In this document: in pieces, positions 1-12,853 of the stretch
Layout of the letters: the number at the start of each line of letters is the position of its first letter
How positions within the stretch are numbered: position 1 is the first letter of the stretch
Source: Mycoplasma bradburyae
GTDB lineage: Bacteria; Bacillota_I; Bacilli_A; Mycoplasmatales; Mycoplasmoidaceae
Direction of reading: 5' to 3'
Length of the DNA stretch: 64,000 nucleotides
Assembly (NCBI RefSeq): GCF_024338845.1
Contig: NZ_CP101414.1
Coordinates: 372,001-436,000 of the forward strand
Made by a program: the position numbers and the translations under genes
Notes under the pieces: model-generated
Told to the model about the DNA's origin: nothing
Databases searched by the model: none
The model's input: the letters and a program-made list of their open reading frames with translations, nothing else

Positions 1-2700
1 GCTCGCGAAGGTAAGTTAAAAAAACAAGAAATTGACGACAAGTTGTTAATTCTTGAAAAAAAGGAAAAACAATTTAAAGAAGAAGATGAGTTGTTAGCTA
101 AAAAACGTATCGATTTAATCCAAAGAATCGGCGTTTTAAAATCTGAAATTAATCAAAAAAATGAAATCTTATCTTTACGTTCAGCAGAATTAAATGAAAA
201 AACTAGACAACAACAACAAAAAGAAGCTGATTTACAACGTAAGATAGATTCTTTAGAATCTGAAAAAGAACAATTTTCGTTTGATCGTAAAGCGGAATTT
301 GAAAAAATAAAAAAAGAAAAAGAACAACTATCTGCTAAGGAAAAAGAAGTAAATAATGCGATGACCAAAATCAATTTAGCTTTCGCTAAATTAGATTTAA
401 TTCGCAAGAATAATAAAGCTGATAAATCTAAAATCAATGATCAATTAGCTTTATTGAATGAAAAGAAAGAAAAAATTGACCGCGAAAGCGAATACTTAGA
501 CAGTAAAAAAACTGAGTTTATTACTCGTTTAAGAAAAATTGAAAATGATCTTGAAGTTGAAAAACAAAAAGTTCTATTAGATCGTTCTAATGTTGATCGA
601 ATCATGGCAGATCAACAAGCTTTGTCACGTGATCTTGAGAATAAATACCGAACTCTTGAAACTGAAAAACGTAATTTTTCTCAACAAAAAGAAAACGACT
701 TAAAAGAAATTGATGAGTTTTACCAACAAGTTCAACAAAAAGAACGTAATCTAAGCTTCAAAATAGAAGACTTAAAACAATTACGTTACATTTTAGAAAA
801 AGAAAGTTTCAACGTTAATTCTAATAAGAAAGAATTAAAAATTAAGATTGAACAATATCAAAAATTAGCTAAATCAATCAAGAATGAACAAAACAAATTA
901 GCTCACGAAAAAACAAGTTTTTTTAATAAAGTTGAACAACTAAAAGATCAATTAAATCAAAAAAATAATAAAATTGAAATTCTTCGTTCGAAAATTATTC
1001 GAAATTATAAAGAACAAGAAAGAGAAAAACGCATCTTAGAAGAACAAAAGTTTAAGAATGCTGAACTACGCAAATCTTTATTAAAAAAACAACAAGAATT
1101 ACATAAAGAACGCGATCTACTAAATTTAGCAAAAAATCAACAATTCCAAGAAATCAAATTTAAAAACGAAGAAGTTGAAAATAAACTAAAACAGATCGTA
1201 AAAGAAAAACACAAAGTTAGTAATATTAAGCAAGAAGTTGATTTTAAGACACAACAACTATCTAACTTACAACAACTTGTTAGTAAACAAAAAGCTGATC
1301 TTCAAAAAGAGTTAGAGAAAAACGCAGAAAATTCTCAACGCTTACAAGAAACAGAAAGATTACTAGAAGAGAAAAAACAAAAACTTCGTTCTGAATATAA
1401 TAAGGCAAGAAAAATCTTAACATCTGCAAAAGCTACTGATAATGCTTTAAAGAAAAAACAAGAAGATATCCAGAACCAATTTAAAAAATTAGTTCAACTA
1501 AATAAAAAAATCCTAGATGCTAGAAATAATCTTTTAAAACAAAGAAGATTAATTCAAGAAGAAATTAAGAAAAACAATATGGCAAACTTCCAAAATCCTT
1601 ACCCTAATTTTTTAAATCCAAATCAACAAATCGTACCAAATCAAGGAGTATTACCAATGCAATCTCCTCAATTTGTTGGTTTAGCATACCCACCTCAACC
1701 TACATTTGATATCAATAATCCTTTGATGCAAATGCAACAAATGATTAACAATCAGCAGATGTTCATTATTCAAAAAGAACACCAATGAGCTTTACAAGAA
1801 GCGAACAAGAAAAACTCTAAATTAACTAAACAATTAAAACAATTAAAACAACACAAAAAAGCTTTTGCAGAAAACGCAACTCAACATTTAACTTACCACA
1901 ATCAACTAAACGCTGATAACTCTTATAAGATTAATTCATTACACAACTTACTAAACCAAGTTGCTGTTAACACTGAAAAACGCATTAAGAAAATTGAAAG
2001 CGATTTAGAACAAAAGCGCATTGATCAAAGTCAAATAACTTCTAGAGAATTAGAAGAAATTTCTGCTAATTCAAAATTAGTAGAAGAAATCAAAAATATT
2101 CTTAATGAAACAAAACAACAAACAAGCGATTCACAAAATCTTAATACAAACGAATTTAGGAGTTTATTTAACGAAATTAAATCTGATTTTAAAAACCAAG
2201 TAGATTTATTGAGAAACGAAAAAGAAGAATTCAATTCAAGAATAAACCAATTATCTCAAGTAATCGAAAAAAGTCCTATTGAAGTTAAGAAAACATTAGA
2301 ATACCAAGATCAAAAATATCAAAAAATGTTCGATAACTTAAAAAATTCTTACGAACAGAACATTAGTTTGCTAAGAAACGAAAATCAGGAATTGCAAAAA
2401 CGTTTATCTGGTTTATATGAAGAGATTTCTGAAATAAAAACAAATACAGAAAAAATTAAAGCAACTCCTCAAAAAACAGAAGCTAAACCATTCCAAGATG
2501 ATTTAAACTCTATATACAATGAAAACCTTAGAATGTATCAAGAAAGAAGTAAAATTTTTGATCACAATCTAAACTCGAATTTAAGAATTGATTTAAATCA
2601 CAAAAAGGATGTTTCTAATAGTAAAAAAGAACGCATCAATCAATTAGCAAATGAAATTAAAACAATTAAAGAACTAATTGAAAAAAAGAAAGCTAAGTAG
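1..2700 (+). CDS. HMW2-like coiled-coil cytoskeletal protein, C-terminal part (5' end outside window)
   Basis: The frame is open from the first base and ends at TAG 2698-2700. One internal TGA (1786-1788) is read as Trp, giving at least 899 residues. Almost all of it is Lys/Glu/Gln-rich heptad coiled coil. It is interrupted around residues 525-590 by a Pro/Asn/Gln/Met-rich segment (1579-1785) that would break the coil. In the M. pneumoniae group, very long coiled-coil proteins such as HMW2 build the electron-dense core of the attachment organelle, and this protein fits that class by length and composition. The next gene starts 8 bases downstream, so the two are probably co-transcribed. The start codon lies left of the window. 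Assignment to HMW2 itself rests on architecture and company, not on a recognised sequence signature; it could be another large cytoskeletal coiled coil. Confidence 0.6.
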
Positions 2701-2708
2701 CATTAAAA

Positions 2709-5700
2709 ATGAATAATAAAGATCAATCAAAAGCGTTGTTACAAGATGATATTATAGAAAGAAGAGAAGAATCTACCTTCTTTTCTAACTATCAACCTCC
2801 CCAAGTTAATTATCGTGTAAATTGTCAAGAAGAATACACTAAAGAACAAGAAGCTGAAGATGATGCGCTAATTGCTTTATTAACAGAACAATTAGAACAA
2901 CTAAAAGCACAATTGTTAAATGAAATAAATTCAGATAACGATGCAAAACAAATAACTAAACCAACTTCAGAAGAAGATAATTTAACAGCATTAAGACAAA
3001 ATATCATTACTCGAATAAAGCTGTTAGAAAACTTATATAGAAATTTCTATAACAACGATTTTGATAGCTCTAACATTGATCGATTATCTGTTCAAGATTT
3101 AGTTGAACTTAAGAAAGAATATTATTCATTAAATAAAACGCTTACAAAAGTTCAGTTAGTTTTTGATGAAATTAATAGACATTCAGCAACAATAGCGGAC
3201 GAAATTAGCAAAGCTAATATTAAGCCGTGATTATTTTATTTAAATAATAAAGAGTTCAATTCACAAAATGAATTTTTAACATACTTATTTGAATTAAAAC
3301 TAGATGCTAAAACTAAATTAGTTAATTTAGAACAATCAATTGATTGAATCGCTAATGAGATAAGATCATTATCTAACTCTAGTAATAAACAATTAGATAA
3401 TATTGAAAATAAATTAATCGTTCAAGATAACTTAACAAAAAAAGATCTAGAAGATTTAAAGCAAGATCTACGTATCGATCTTAGCTCAACAACTAAAAAA
3501 GACCTGGATTTATTAAAAAATCAATTAGCCATTGATTTTAATAAAATCGCTAAAATCGATTTAGATAAATTAAGAGAAGAAATTAAAGTTGATATTAATA
3601 ACATTAATAAACAAGATCTGATTAACAAACAAGATCTAGAAGCGTTAAAACAATCAGTTTTAAAAACACAATTAGAACTAATTGAGATTAATGAGAAAAA
3701 ATTAAATGAATTGAAGCAAGAACACCAAGCGCAACTAGAATTAACTAAATATTCACAACAATTTATAGCTGAACAATTAGCTTTAGCAATCATTAAGCAA
3801 GAAAAAATTCTAGAAGAAAAACTGCAATCTTTAAAAGATCTTCGACCGATTAATATCACAGAAACAACAGTACCAGCATCGCCAATTATTACTGTTAAAC
3901 CGGATTATTACGATGATCAAGAAAAAGAATTAAAACCAATTCAATCAAAAGAACAAAAAGAAGAAATCCAACAAGAATTACCGATTCAAAATGTTTTTGT
4001 GGTTAAAGAAGAAGATTCTGAAAATGAAGCAGTAATTTTAACTAAAAAGATCAATGAATTAAATCCATTAATTGAAACTAACATCAAAATAGAAGCTAGA
4101 GATTCGATTGTTCCGGAAGTTGTTGATCAAGATGTTTCAGTTGAAAAAATTGAAAACATCACAATTAACGAAGAAATTGATGATATTAAAGATTTAAGCA
4201 ATATTGTTAAGAATATTCAGGTAGAAAATCAAAAATTAGATCAAATCAAGAAAAATATTCAGGAACAAAATATTCAGATTTCAACAATTGATTCTAGCTA
4301 TGTTTTACAAGAAGGTGTAAATGTTCAAGTTCCAAATGAACTGCAAAATCAACAACCTGAAATAGTTGGTAATTTTGAATCCGAAACTTCTCCATTTAGT
4401 CAATTAACTAAACAAGAAATTCCTAATAATCAATTAGCTAATCAAGAATTAAATAATAAAAATCAAAAACTATCATTAGGTCAATTAAATGAATTAAATA
4501 AAGTAATTGATTTAGAATCATTGCAACCAGAAATTTTAACGCCCAATGTCGTTGTAGAACAAAGTGCAGTTGCTTTAAATAACAATCAATACAACTTTGA
4601 TATTTTAGAACAACTAAGACAAAAATATCAAGAAGATAAAAAAGCTCTTGAATTAAAACAAGAAGAATCAAATGTTCAAATTCAAGCTCTTAATGAACAA
4701 ATTAGTCAATTAAAAAATCAATTGATCAAAAATCAAGAATTAAATCAATCTGAAATCATTAAGAAAACAACTGAGTTTAAAGATGTTTTAGAAAATCAAA
4801 AAATTGCGTATGAAGCAATCTTAAATCAACATAAAGAAAGATATGAAAATGAGCTTATCAAAAGTAAGAATGATTTCATAAACTTAATTAACGAAAAAAT
4901 TCAAATTAAAACCGACGAATTATTAAATGAAAAGGAAAGTGATTTCGATCAAATTAGAGATACTTACCTAAATGTTCTTAACGAACAACAAAAAGAATAT
5001 GATAAACAAATTAAGCAAAAACAAGTTGAAATTATCACTAAACTAAACCAACAAAAAGAACAGTTTGACGATATTATTAGATTAAAAAATCTCGAATGAA
5101 ATCAATATCAAGAAATATTAATCAATAAAAATAATAAAGCTCTAGACGAATTAGAAAAACAAAAAGAAAAATACAAAAACAGTAATAAGGTTGATCAAAT
5201 TAATGTTAATGCGATTAATGAAAAAATTAATAAATTAAAAGAAGAACAACAAAAAAATCAAACAATTATTGATGAATACAACAAATCAAAAGAATCGTTC
5301 TTAAACAATATTCATAATATCTATAACAAAGATAGCATTAATTTAATTACTGATGAAATAACAACTAAAGTTTCTGAAAAATTCAATCAAGAAATTTCTC
5401 GACTAAAAGAAAATACTTATAATTACTACCCTGATTATTCTGGTTATTATGGGTATTATAACGATCAATATGACCAATATGATGAAGGTTATGTTGATGA
5501 AAATGGAATGTATTTCGAACCTGTTGATGTTGAATTAGATCCTGAAATTATAGAACAATTTAATTATGGTTATGAAAACGGATTAAATGACTATGAATAT
5601 GATCAAAACTATAATTATCAAGATCAAAACCAAGAGGCTTACATAAGTAAGTATCAAAACAATCAATCATCATCTGATGAATTCATTCCAGATCAAAACG

Positions 5701-5996
5701 ATAATCAATTTGATTATGATGATAATTATGATGGAATTAATCATTACAAGACGGAAGATGTAGTAATTATTAATGATAAAATTCAAGAACAACTAAACAA
5801 TGATCAATCATTAAAAATTAGAAAACCAGGTGGTTGATTTGCTAAAAAAATTTATCAAGCGCAAGCTGGTGAAAAAGAAAAAATCCCTCAAAAAATGAGC
5901 GGAAGACGCGGTGTATTCAAACGCGTAAATAAAGGAAGATTATCTAAGAGCGAAATTAAACAATACGCTAATAAAATTATTAACTCAAACAAGTAG
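2709..5996 (+). CDS. Large coiled-coil protein with aromatic/acidic C-terminal region and basic tail
   Basis: ATG 2709 to TAG 5994-5996 gives 1095 aa, with TGA-Trp codons at 3228, 5097 and 5835 among others. Residues 1-400 are coiled coil with many leucines, about 400-620 are acidic and probably disordered, and about 630-880 are coiled coil again. Residues about 900-1010 are rich in Tyr, Asp, Asn and Gly. The last 50 residues are basic (Arg/Lys). Within the Tyr-rich part, GYVDENGMYFEP resembles one half of an EAGR box, the aromatic/Gly module found in attachment-organelle proteins such as HMW1, P65 and TopJ. It sits 8 bases after the HMW2-like gene and 11 bases before the next gene, so it belongs to the same operon. 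It is probably a terminal-organelle or cytoskeletal protein; no closer family was recognised. Confidence 0.7.
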
Positions 5997-6007
5997 AAAA
6001 AGACATT

Positions 6008-7234
6008 ATGGAATTAATTCATTCAGAACAGATAAAAAACTGAATTAGTCAAAACCTGACCACTAATTTTACGCGTGGTTTCTTTGTTGATGTTTTATTT
6101 TCTACAAAAAAGACTAAAAAGGTATCAGTAATTTCTGGTTTGGATTATTGCGGACAAACGGAAATTATTAGTGAAATCTATTCTAGATTTAACTCACAAA
6201 ACTTATTAAATAGTCTTTATTTAGTAGATTTAAGTTCTGTTTATGTTAATGATGAAACTAAAATTGATGATTTCTTAAATAAAATTAAAGATATTAATAA
6301 TGCTTTCTTTATTATTAGTAATATGAACCAACAAGAAGGGACAAAAATTTGGTTTAAACAAATTGCTAAGATTGCTAAAAAGCAAAACATTATATTTTAC
6401 TTGTTTGTAAACAACTCTGGTATTCTTTATAATAAGATTATCGATCATTATAACTTTAATCACTTTTTCCTAAAACCCTTTAGATTTAGTGAATATTTAA
6501 TTACTAAAGAAAAGTTTAGTGATATTAATTTTGTAGATTACTATGATTATTTAAATTCATACAGTCCTATTTTAGCAAGATTTAACGATAAAGCTGATGC
6601 GCAGATTTTATTTTTTAATCAAATTGTTAATTTATTTAGGCATGATGTTTATGAATTATTTAACAAGAAGTATTCAATTAAAACTTGCATGTCATTATTA
6701 AATGTTGTTGTTTATGCTGATATTCCTTGTTTTAATCTAAATTTACTGTCAAAAGAACTTGATATCGATTTTGAGGAATTACTAGAAATCATTAGGATTT
6801 TAGATAAAGCTAAGATTTTAAGGATGATCAGAGTAACTGAAAATGATTTAACTAAAAAACGTGAACCACTTTATTTCTTAGTGTTCTATCACCCGATTAA
6901 TTACATCATTTTTGAACATAATAATTTATCAATTTCTGATCTAATGAATAACACCAAGGTTTTATTATCAGCATTTATTAGTGCAACTAACTTTGATGAA
7001 GTTCTAGAAATTGTTTATGATTATCATGTTTCTTGAACTGAACAAATAACTTTGATTGACAAACATAGAAAAAGGGCATATATTTTAGGTATCAATAATA
7101 ATGAAATTGGACCAATTTTAAATGCATTAACTTGAAAACATAGTTATCGCGTTAATTATTTAAATCAAAATGATTTAATTAATTTAATTGCTAATCGTGA
7201 ACTTAAGAATTTCAAGAAGTATCAAATTTTATAA
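6008..7234 (+). CDS. Degenerate AAA-ATPase-like protein with C-terminal winged helix (function unknown)
   Basis: ATG 6008 to TAA 7232-7234 gives 408 aa, with TGA-Trp near both ends. The order of elements resembles the AAA_14/DUF4143 type of ATPase. A strand plus loop, VSVISGLDYCGQTEII (about residues 38-53), sits where a Walker A loop would be, but the GxxxxGK[ST] residues are missing. A strand FFIISNM (about 97-103) resembles a Walker B position. FFLKPFRFSEYL (about 153-164) resembles the conserved PLSFxEFL segment. A helix-turn-helix-like region follows (about residues 240-275, NLLSKELDIDFEELLEIIR). No nucleotide-binding residues are evident, so it may be a structural remnant. It lies between two large cytoskeletal genes with gaps of 11 bases on both sides, implying a role in the same complex. 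The fold assignment is inference. Confidence 0.6.
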
Positions 7235-7245
7235 AATAAAACATT

Positions 7246-10200
7246 ATGGCTAGAACTAAAAAAAATAAAACAGAAAATAAAAAAACAAAAAAAAGAGCTA
7301 AGAAAGAACAACAAGAAGTAGGTGTTGCTAAAAATCTAGCTAATAACCAACCAGAGCTTTTAAACGTAAAAGTTGAAAGTGAATTTGAACAAGAAGATGA
7401 TCTTGATTTTAGTAATAAATCAATTTTAAACGATGAAAACATCATCTTTTCTGGAGAAATAAGAACTAACAAAAGCCATTTAAAAAATAAATATTTTGAT
7501 TCTGTTTTAGATGAAGAAGATTTGCTTCAAGCTGAATTTGACGAAATTAAACTTAAGTCTAAGAAAAGTTTATTAACTAAGAAAAAGAAAAAAGAAGATC
7601 GTACAGCTCAAGCGATCAAAGAATCGATTAGTAAACGTTTTGACGGTTTTTTTGATGAAACTGATCAATCTTTAATTACTGATACGATTTATGACGGCGA
7701 TTACAAAGAACAAGAAGAAAAAGATATAATAGAACAAGCTAAAAACTTTTCTACTGCTAGTGATATTATTGAAGAAATTATCTATAATTCTGAAAAACGC
7801 CAACCTATTAACAATAAAGAAGAAGATGTTATTGAAGGTGAAATAAAATCACTCGATCAATTGCCAGAAAATCTTGCTGATTTAAATATTGAAGAGCTAA
7901 CAGAATTAGAGGAATTATCTGTTAATAATTTAGCTTTTGATAATGAAAAGGAATTTAACGAATTACAACTTAATAAAGAAAGTGTTGTTTATGACGCAAT
8001 TCCTGCAGATGAAGTAGAAGAAAAAAAAGATGTTTATGAACCAAACATTCATTTAAATATTCAACAACCATTAGAAATAAATGAAGAATTAGTAATTCAA
8101 TCTGAAGTTATTCAAGAAGTTAAAACTATCACTGAGCCAAATATTCAAAATGAGGTAATATCACAACCTGTCGTAATCAATCAACCAGTTGTAGAATTAT
8201 CTAGTGAATCATTAATTAATTTATCAGATGCTAACATTCACAAACCGAATGTTGAATCGATTCTACCTCTAATCGAACAAAAAGTTATTGAAATCTCTGA
8301 ATATCCAGTTCTTTCACCTGAAGTTTTAGAAGTTACGAACTTACCTGAGGTTAATGTTGATCTAATTAATGATGAAGTTATAAAAATCGATGTAGTTGAT
8401 TTAAGTGAAAATCAAACTAATTCTCAAGAAGTTTATAAACCATCTTATCAATCAATTTCTGAAACAATTGATTACTCTGTTGATTTAAATCATACAATCG
8501 ATATTGAATTAGAAGGTGTGAATATCGATAAAGAAGTTATTCATATTAATCAAACAAGTAATAAATTAGAAGAAAAAACTCATAAAGATGATTCGATTAT
8601 CCATTACCAAGTTATCGAAGATAGTGTTAAAGAAAAAGAATTATATGTTGATGTAAATAAAATGAATTCAGCATTAAATTCTGAATTGAAATCAATCACA
8701 AAAAAGAAAAAATCATTAGATGAATTAGAAGTCATTCCTGCTGTTGTAGTTCATAGAACAAATAAAAAATCATTAGATGAACTAGAAGTCATTCCAGCGA
8801 TAACAATGAATAACAATTTCGTTAAACAAGAAGTTATTAATATCCCTGAAAATGACTTCAGAACATTTGATAATTCAGTTAATGAAGAATTAAGCAAACA
8901 AAAATCGATTCAAGAATTAGAAGCTTCGCTAAGTCAGATAGAAAATGAAATTAAGGATTCAGGAATTAACATTGAAAATGTTGAAATCATTTTAGATGCA
9001 AATATTGTGTCTGATATTGAAAGTATCAAGCAAAATAAACGAGAACTTTTAGTTGAAACTGATAACTTAGTAAACGAAATTGTTTTAGATATTCAAGAAG
9101 AAACATTTAAAATTGAACTAGATAAATTAAATGAAGAGTTAACTGATCAAACAATTTATCCGATTCAAAAACGTGAACTTAATTGGAAGTTTAAAGAAGA
9201 TAACACTCAATATGACATGTTAAGCTTTGATTGTGAAAGCTATAACAATATCATCAAAGAACAAAATGAATTAAAGATGGTAGCTGATTGAATGGATTAC
9301 TCTTCGTCTCCGTTAATCAAAATTAAACCAGAATCAGTTATTCAACAAGATTTAGAAACTGTTAGCGTTAAATTTAAACCTAACTACAAAAAACTTGATT
9401 CTGAATTGTTAGATGACAGAATTTATCCTGTAAATAATAATGATTTAAATTGAGATTTAAAAGAGCTAGACGTTAAATATAATTACATTGATTTTGAATT
9501 TGAAAGTTACAACTCGATCATAAAAGAACAGACAGAATTTAAAATGTTCTGTAAAAAAGCAATTGATTACTCAAAAGCGCCTATTATCAGAGTTCTAGAT
9601 GAATCCACTAAACTAGTGGATGACACAATTGAATTAAATAATTCGGAAACTTTTGCATCATCTAAAACTGAATTGCCAAAATCTAATTTAGAAGTAATTG
9701 AAACTACTGAATGAGAGACTGTTGATAATAATTCGACAATTGACTTCCACTCATTGATTAACAAAAAGTTTGATACACCAAAATATTATCTAGAGAATAA
9801 ACACTCATCTAATACTGAAGAAATCGAATTAAATGAATCTAATTTTGAAGGTATAGATGAAAATATTCTTGAATTAATAAAAGAACAAAAAAGAATTATT
9901 AAGGATCGTTTAATTTCTGAAGATAATTTTAATTCTGAAAAATTCTCTAAAGCTTTAACTGAAAAATTAAGAGAAGAAACTAGTAAAATTATCATTAAAA
10001 ATATTGCTAAGCAATATAACAATATTAATGATATAAATTCATATAAAAAGCCTTTAGTATCGACCGAAATAAAAACAATAAATCCTTTTGTTAACAAAAG
10101 CTTAAAGGATAAATTAATTAATTCTCAGGATTTAAGATTAGTTAATAAAGCTAATAAAAAAACTCCAGCTAAATCAATTCTTAACGATTTAAAAGATTTC

Positions 10201-10266
10201 AAATTTAGAGGACCTAATTTAATATATAAAGAGAACGAACCTAAAAAATTAACAAGTTCAAAATAA
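7246..10266 (+). CDS. Large acidic repeat protein, last gene of the cytoskeletal operon
   Basis: ATG 7246 to TAA 10264-10266 gives 1006 aa, with TGA-Trp at 9289, 9451 and 9712 among others. The first 30 residues are very basic (Lys-rich) and most of the rest is acidic, with many Glu, Val, Ile and Asn and little predicted globular structure. There are two internal duplications: SLDELEVIPA occurs twice in tandem (about 8715-8805), and a unit of about 70 residues occurs twice near 9112-9330 and 9376-9597. There is no signal peptide or membrane segment, so it is probably cytoplasmic. Composition matches the acidic, extended proteins of the mycoplasma attachment organelle (HMW1/HMW3 type). A hairpin terminator follows directly. 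No specific family was recognised. Confidence 0.65.
9112..9597 (+). repeat. Internal duplication of about 70 residues in the acidic repeat protein
   Basis: Two copies at about 9112-9330 and 9376-9597 share an alignable pattern: ELxD followed by IYP, then LNW, a central ESYNxIIKEQxExKM and a final DYSxxPxI. They are diverged at the DNA level (the Trp codon is TGG in copy 1 and TGA in copy 2), so this is an old duplication rather than a recent slippage product. Confidence 0.7.
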
Positions 10267-10272
10267 CAGAAA

Positions 10273-10307
10273 AATAATCAGACTATCTGCCTGATTATTC
10301 AATTTTT
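10273..10307 (+). terminator. Terminator of the cytoskeletal operon
   Basis: A perfect 9-bp stem AATAATCAG / CTGATTATT (10273-10281 and 10291-10299) with a 9-base loop is followed by CAATTTTT. It begins 6 bases after the stop of the acidic repeat protein. Confidence 0.75.
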
Positions 10308-10336
10308 ATGTCGTATTGACTGAATGAAATTTATTG

Positions 10337-10405
10337 ATAAGTAACTAAACACTTTAATAAGAAAATAATAAGATTAAGAAGAAAATAGTGTGTTTAGTTA
10401 CTTAT
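10337..10405. repeat. Long 16-bp inverted repeat between convergent genes
   Basis: ATAAGTAACTAAACAC (10337-10352) and its exact reverse complement (10390-10405) flank a 37-base A-rich loop. It sits 5 bases beyond the stop of the minus-strand AT-hook gene (10410). It could be that gene's terminator or mRNA stabiliser, but the loop is unusually long. Confidence 0.6.
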
Positions 10406-10409
10406 ATTT

Positions 10410-11111
10410 TTAATCACCAAAAAGTTTCAGATATTTATTATGAATATCTAATGTTTTTATTTTTGTATCCGGTTCTTTATACGTTTTGTATATATTAGTT
10501 CAATTATTTACATATTTGAATGTCCCTTCGTGATTTCTGTATTGTCCAAATACGGAGTTATCAATTGCCATAGAATAATTTGTTGGTGCTTTTGCGGTAT
10601 TTTGTTTATATATATTATAAAAATCCTCGGTAGCTGAAGATAATGTATCACCAGCAACACTAGTAGCAATTCCGACTTTTCATAATGCTCCAGTTAATCC
10701 GCTCTTCTTTTTATTTTTGTTAGCAGCTGATTTTTTTGTTGTTTTGCTATCAGAAGCACTTACTTTTTGTTTTGATTCTTGTTTAGGTCGATTATCAAAT
10801 AATGAATTACTATTTATAAATTCATTATCTCCGATTGCGAAATTTGAAATCCCGAACCCTAAATCATCGTCTATCCCTCCTATTAAGTTTTTCATTAGAT
10901 TTGATTCAACATCAACATCTGGTTTAATCTTTTTAGGTCTACCGCGTTTTTTAACTACTGTTGGCATAACCTTCATATCAGGCGGCAACAAAACAGCTCC
11001 ATTATTAGCAATCTCGCTGATGCCTTGAGCATTATCTGTTTTAGTAGTTGTTTTCTTAGTAGCCCTTTTTCTAGTAGCGCCAACAGATTTTGTTGTTGAT
11101 TTTACTGGCAT
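10410..11111 (-). CDS. Basic AT-hook-containing protein of unknown function
   Basis: ATG (complement of 11109-11111) to TAA at 10410-10412 gives 233 aa, with TGA-Trp at 10680 and 10500. The first 25 residues are Lys/Arg/Thr-rich, like histone tails. VKKRGRPKKIKP (about residues 52-63) contains the RGRPKK core of an AT-hook, a minor-groove binder of AT-rich DNA. A Lys-rich patch (about residues 110-140) separates this from a C-terminal part with several aromatic residues. No signal peptide is present. It starts 12 bases after the stop of the small Gly-Gly protein gene, so the two form an operon. A nucleoid-associated or regulatory DNA-binding role is plausible but inferred from the motif only. 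Confidence 0.65.
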
Positions 11112-11123
11112 ATTTATTTATTG

Positions 11124-11411
11124 TTATAAACCTGAATATATTGATGAAGCATATGGGCTTAAGAATGAATACCTAGCTTTTGTTGGAGCAAAGCTAGAAT
11201 AAACATGCTTTACTTGAGGTTCATTCGAAATTCCGACTGCATATCCATTAGGATCAGGTTTATTTTTGATATCATTTACGATATTACTTATTGTTACGGC
11301 AGACTTGCTAATAGATCCGATAACCATCTGACCTATTAAAACTGCAGTTGATATTGCAGCTATGGACCCACCGTGTAATAAGTTTTTATCATTCGTGGTT
11401 AATTTTCTCAT
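11124..11411 (-). CDS. Small protein with Gly-Gly motif and hydrophobic segment (bacteriocin-precursor-like N-terminus)
   Basis: The frame opens at 11423, but the internal ATG (complement of 11409-11411) is preceded five bases upstream by GGAGG, the best Shine-Dalgarno match here, so I place the start there (95 aa). The N-terminus MRKLTTNDKNLLHGG is followed by a hydrophobic, small-residue-rich stretch, SIAAISTAVLIGQMVIG. This resembles the double-glycine leader plus pore-forming segment of class II bacteriocins, though mycoplasma examples are not established. Alternatively it is a small membrane protein with one transmembrane helix. The C-terminal half is polar, with several Tyr and Ser. It is the first gene of a two-gene unit with the AT-hook protein. 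Function is unknown. Confidence 0.55.
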   Translation of the reverse strand: MRKLTTNDKNLLHGGSIAAISTAVLIGQMVIGSISKSAVTISNIVNDIKNKPDPNGYAVGISNEPQVKHVYSSFAPTKARYSFLSPYASSIYSGL

Positions 11412-11481
11412 TTCATCCTCCATTAAAGATATGTAAATTCATCTAAAAAAAGAAGAAAAAAATATTCTTTTAAAGAAATAA

Positions 11482-11514
11482 AAAAAGTGATTTAAAGTAA
11501 TTAAATCACTTTTT
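11482..11514 (-). terminator. Bidirectional terminator after arginine deiminase gene
   Basis: A perfect 14-bp stem AAAAAGTGATTTAA / TTAAATCACTTTTT with a 5-base loop gives U-runs in both directions. On the minus strand it lies 23 bases beyond the arcA stop. Confidence 0.8.
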
Positions 11515-11537
11515 ATTGAATTAAGAATTATTAAAAC

Positions 11538-12749
<1,212 letters not shown>

Positions 12750-12853
12750 TAATGCTCCTTATCTATTTTTTATTTTAAGACTTATCAAAACCTAGATATT
12801 AATCATTTAATTTTAAAAATAAAGTTTAAAAACATAAACAATTTTAAATCAGT

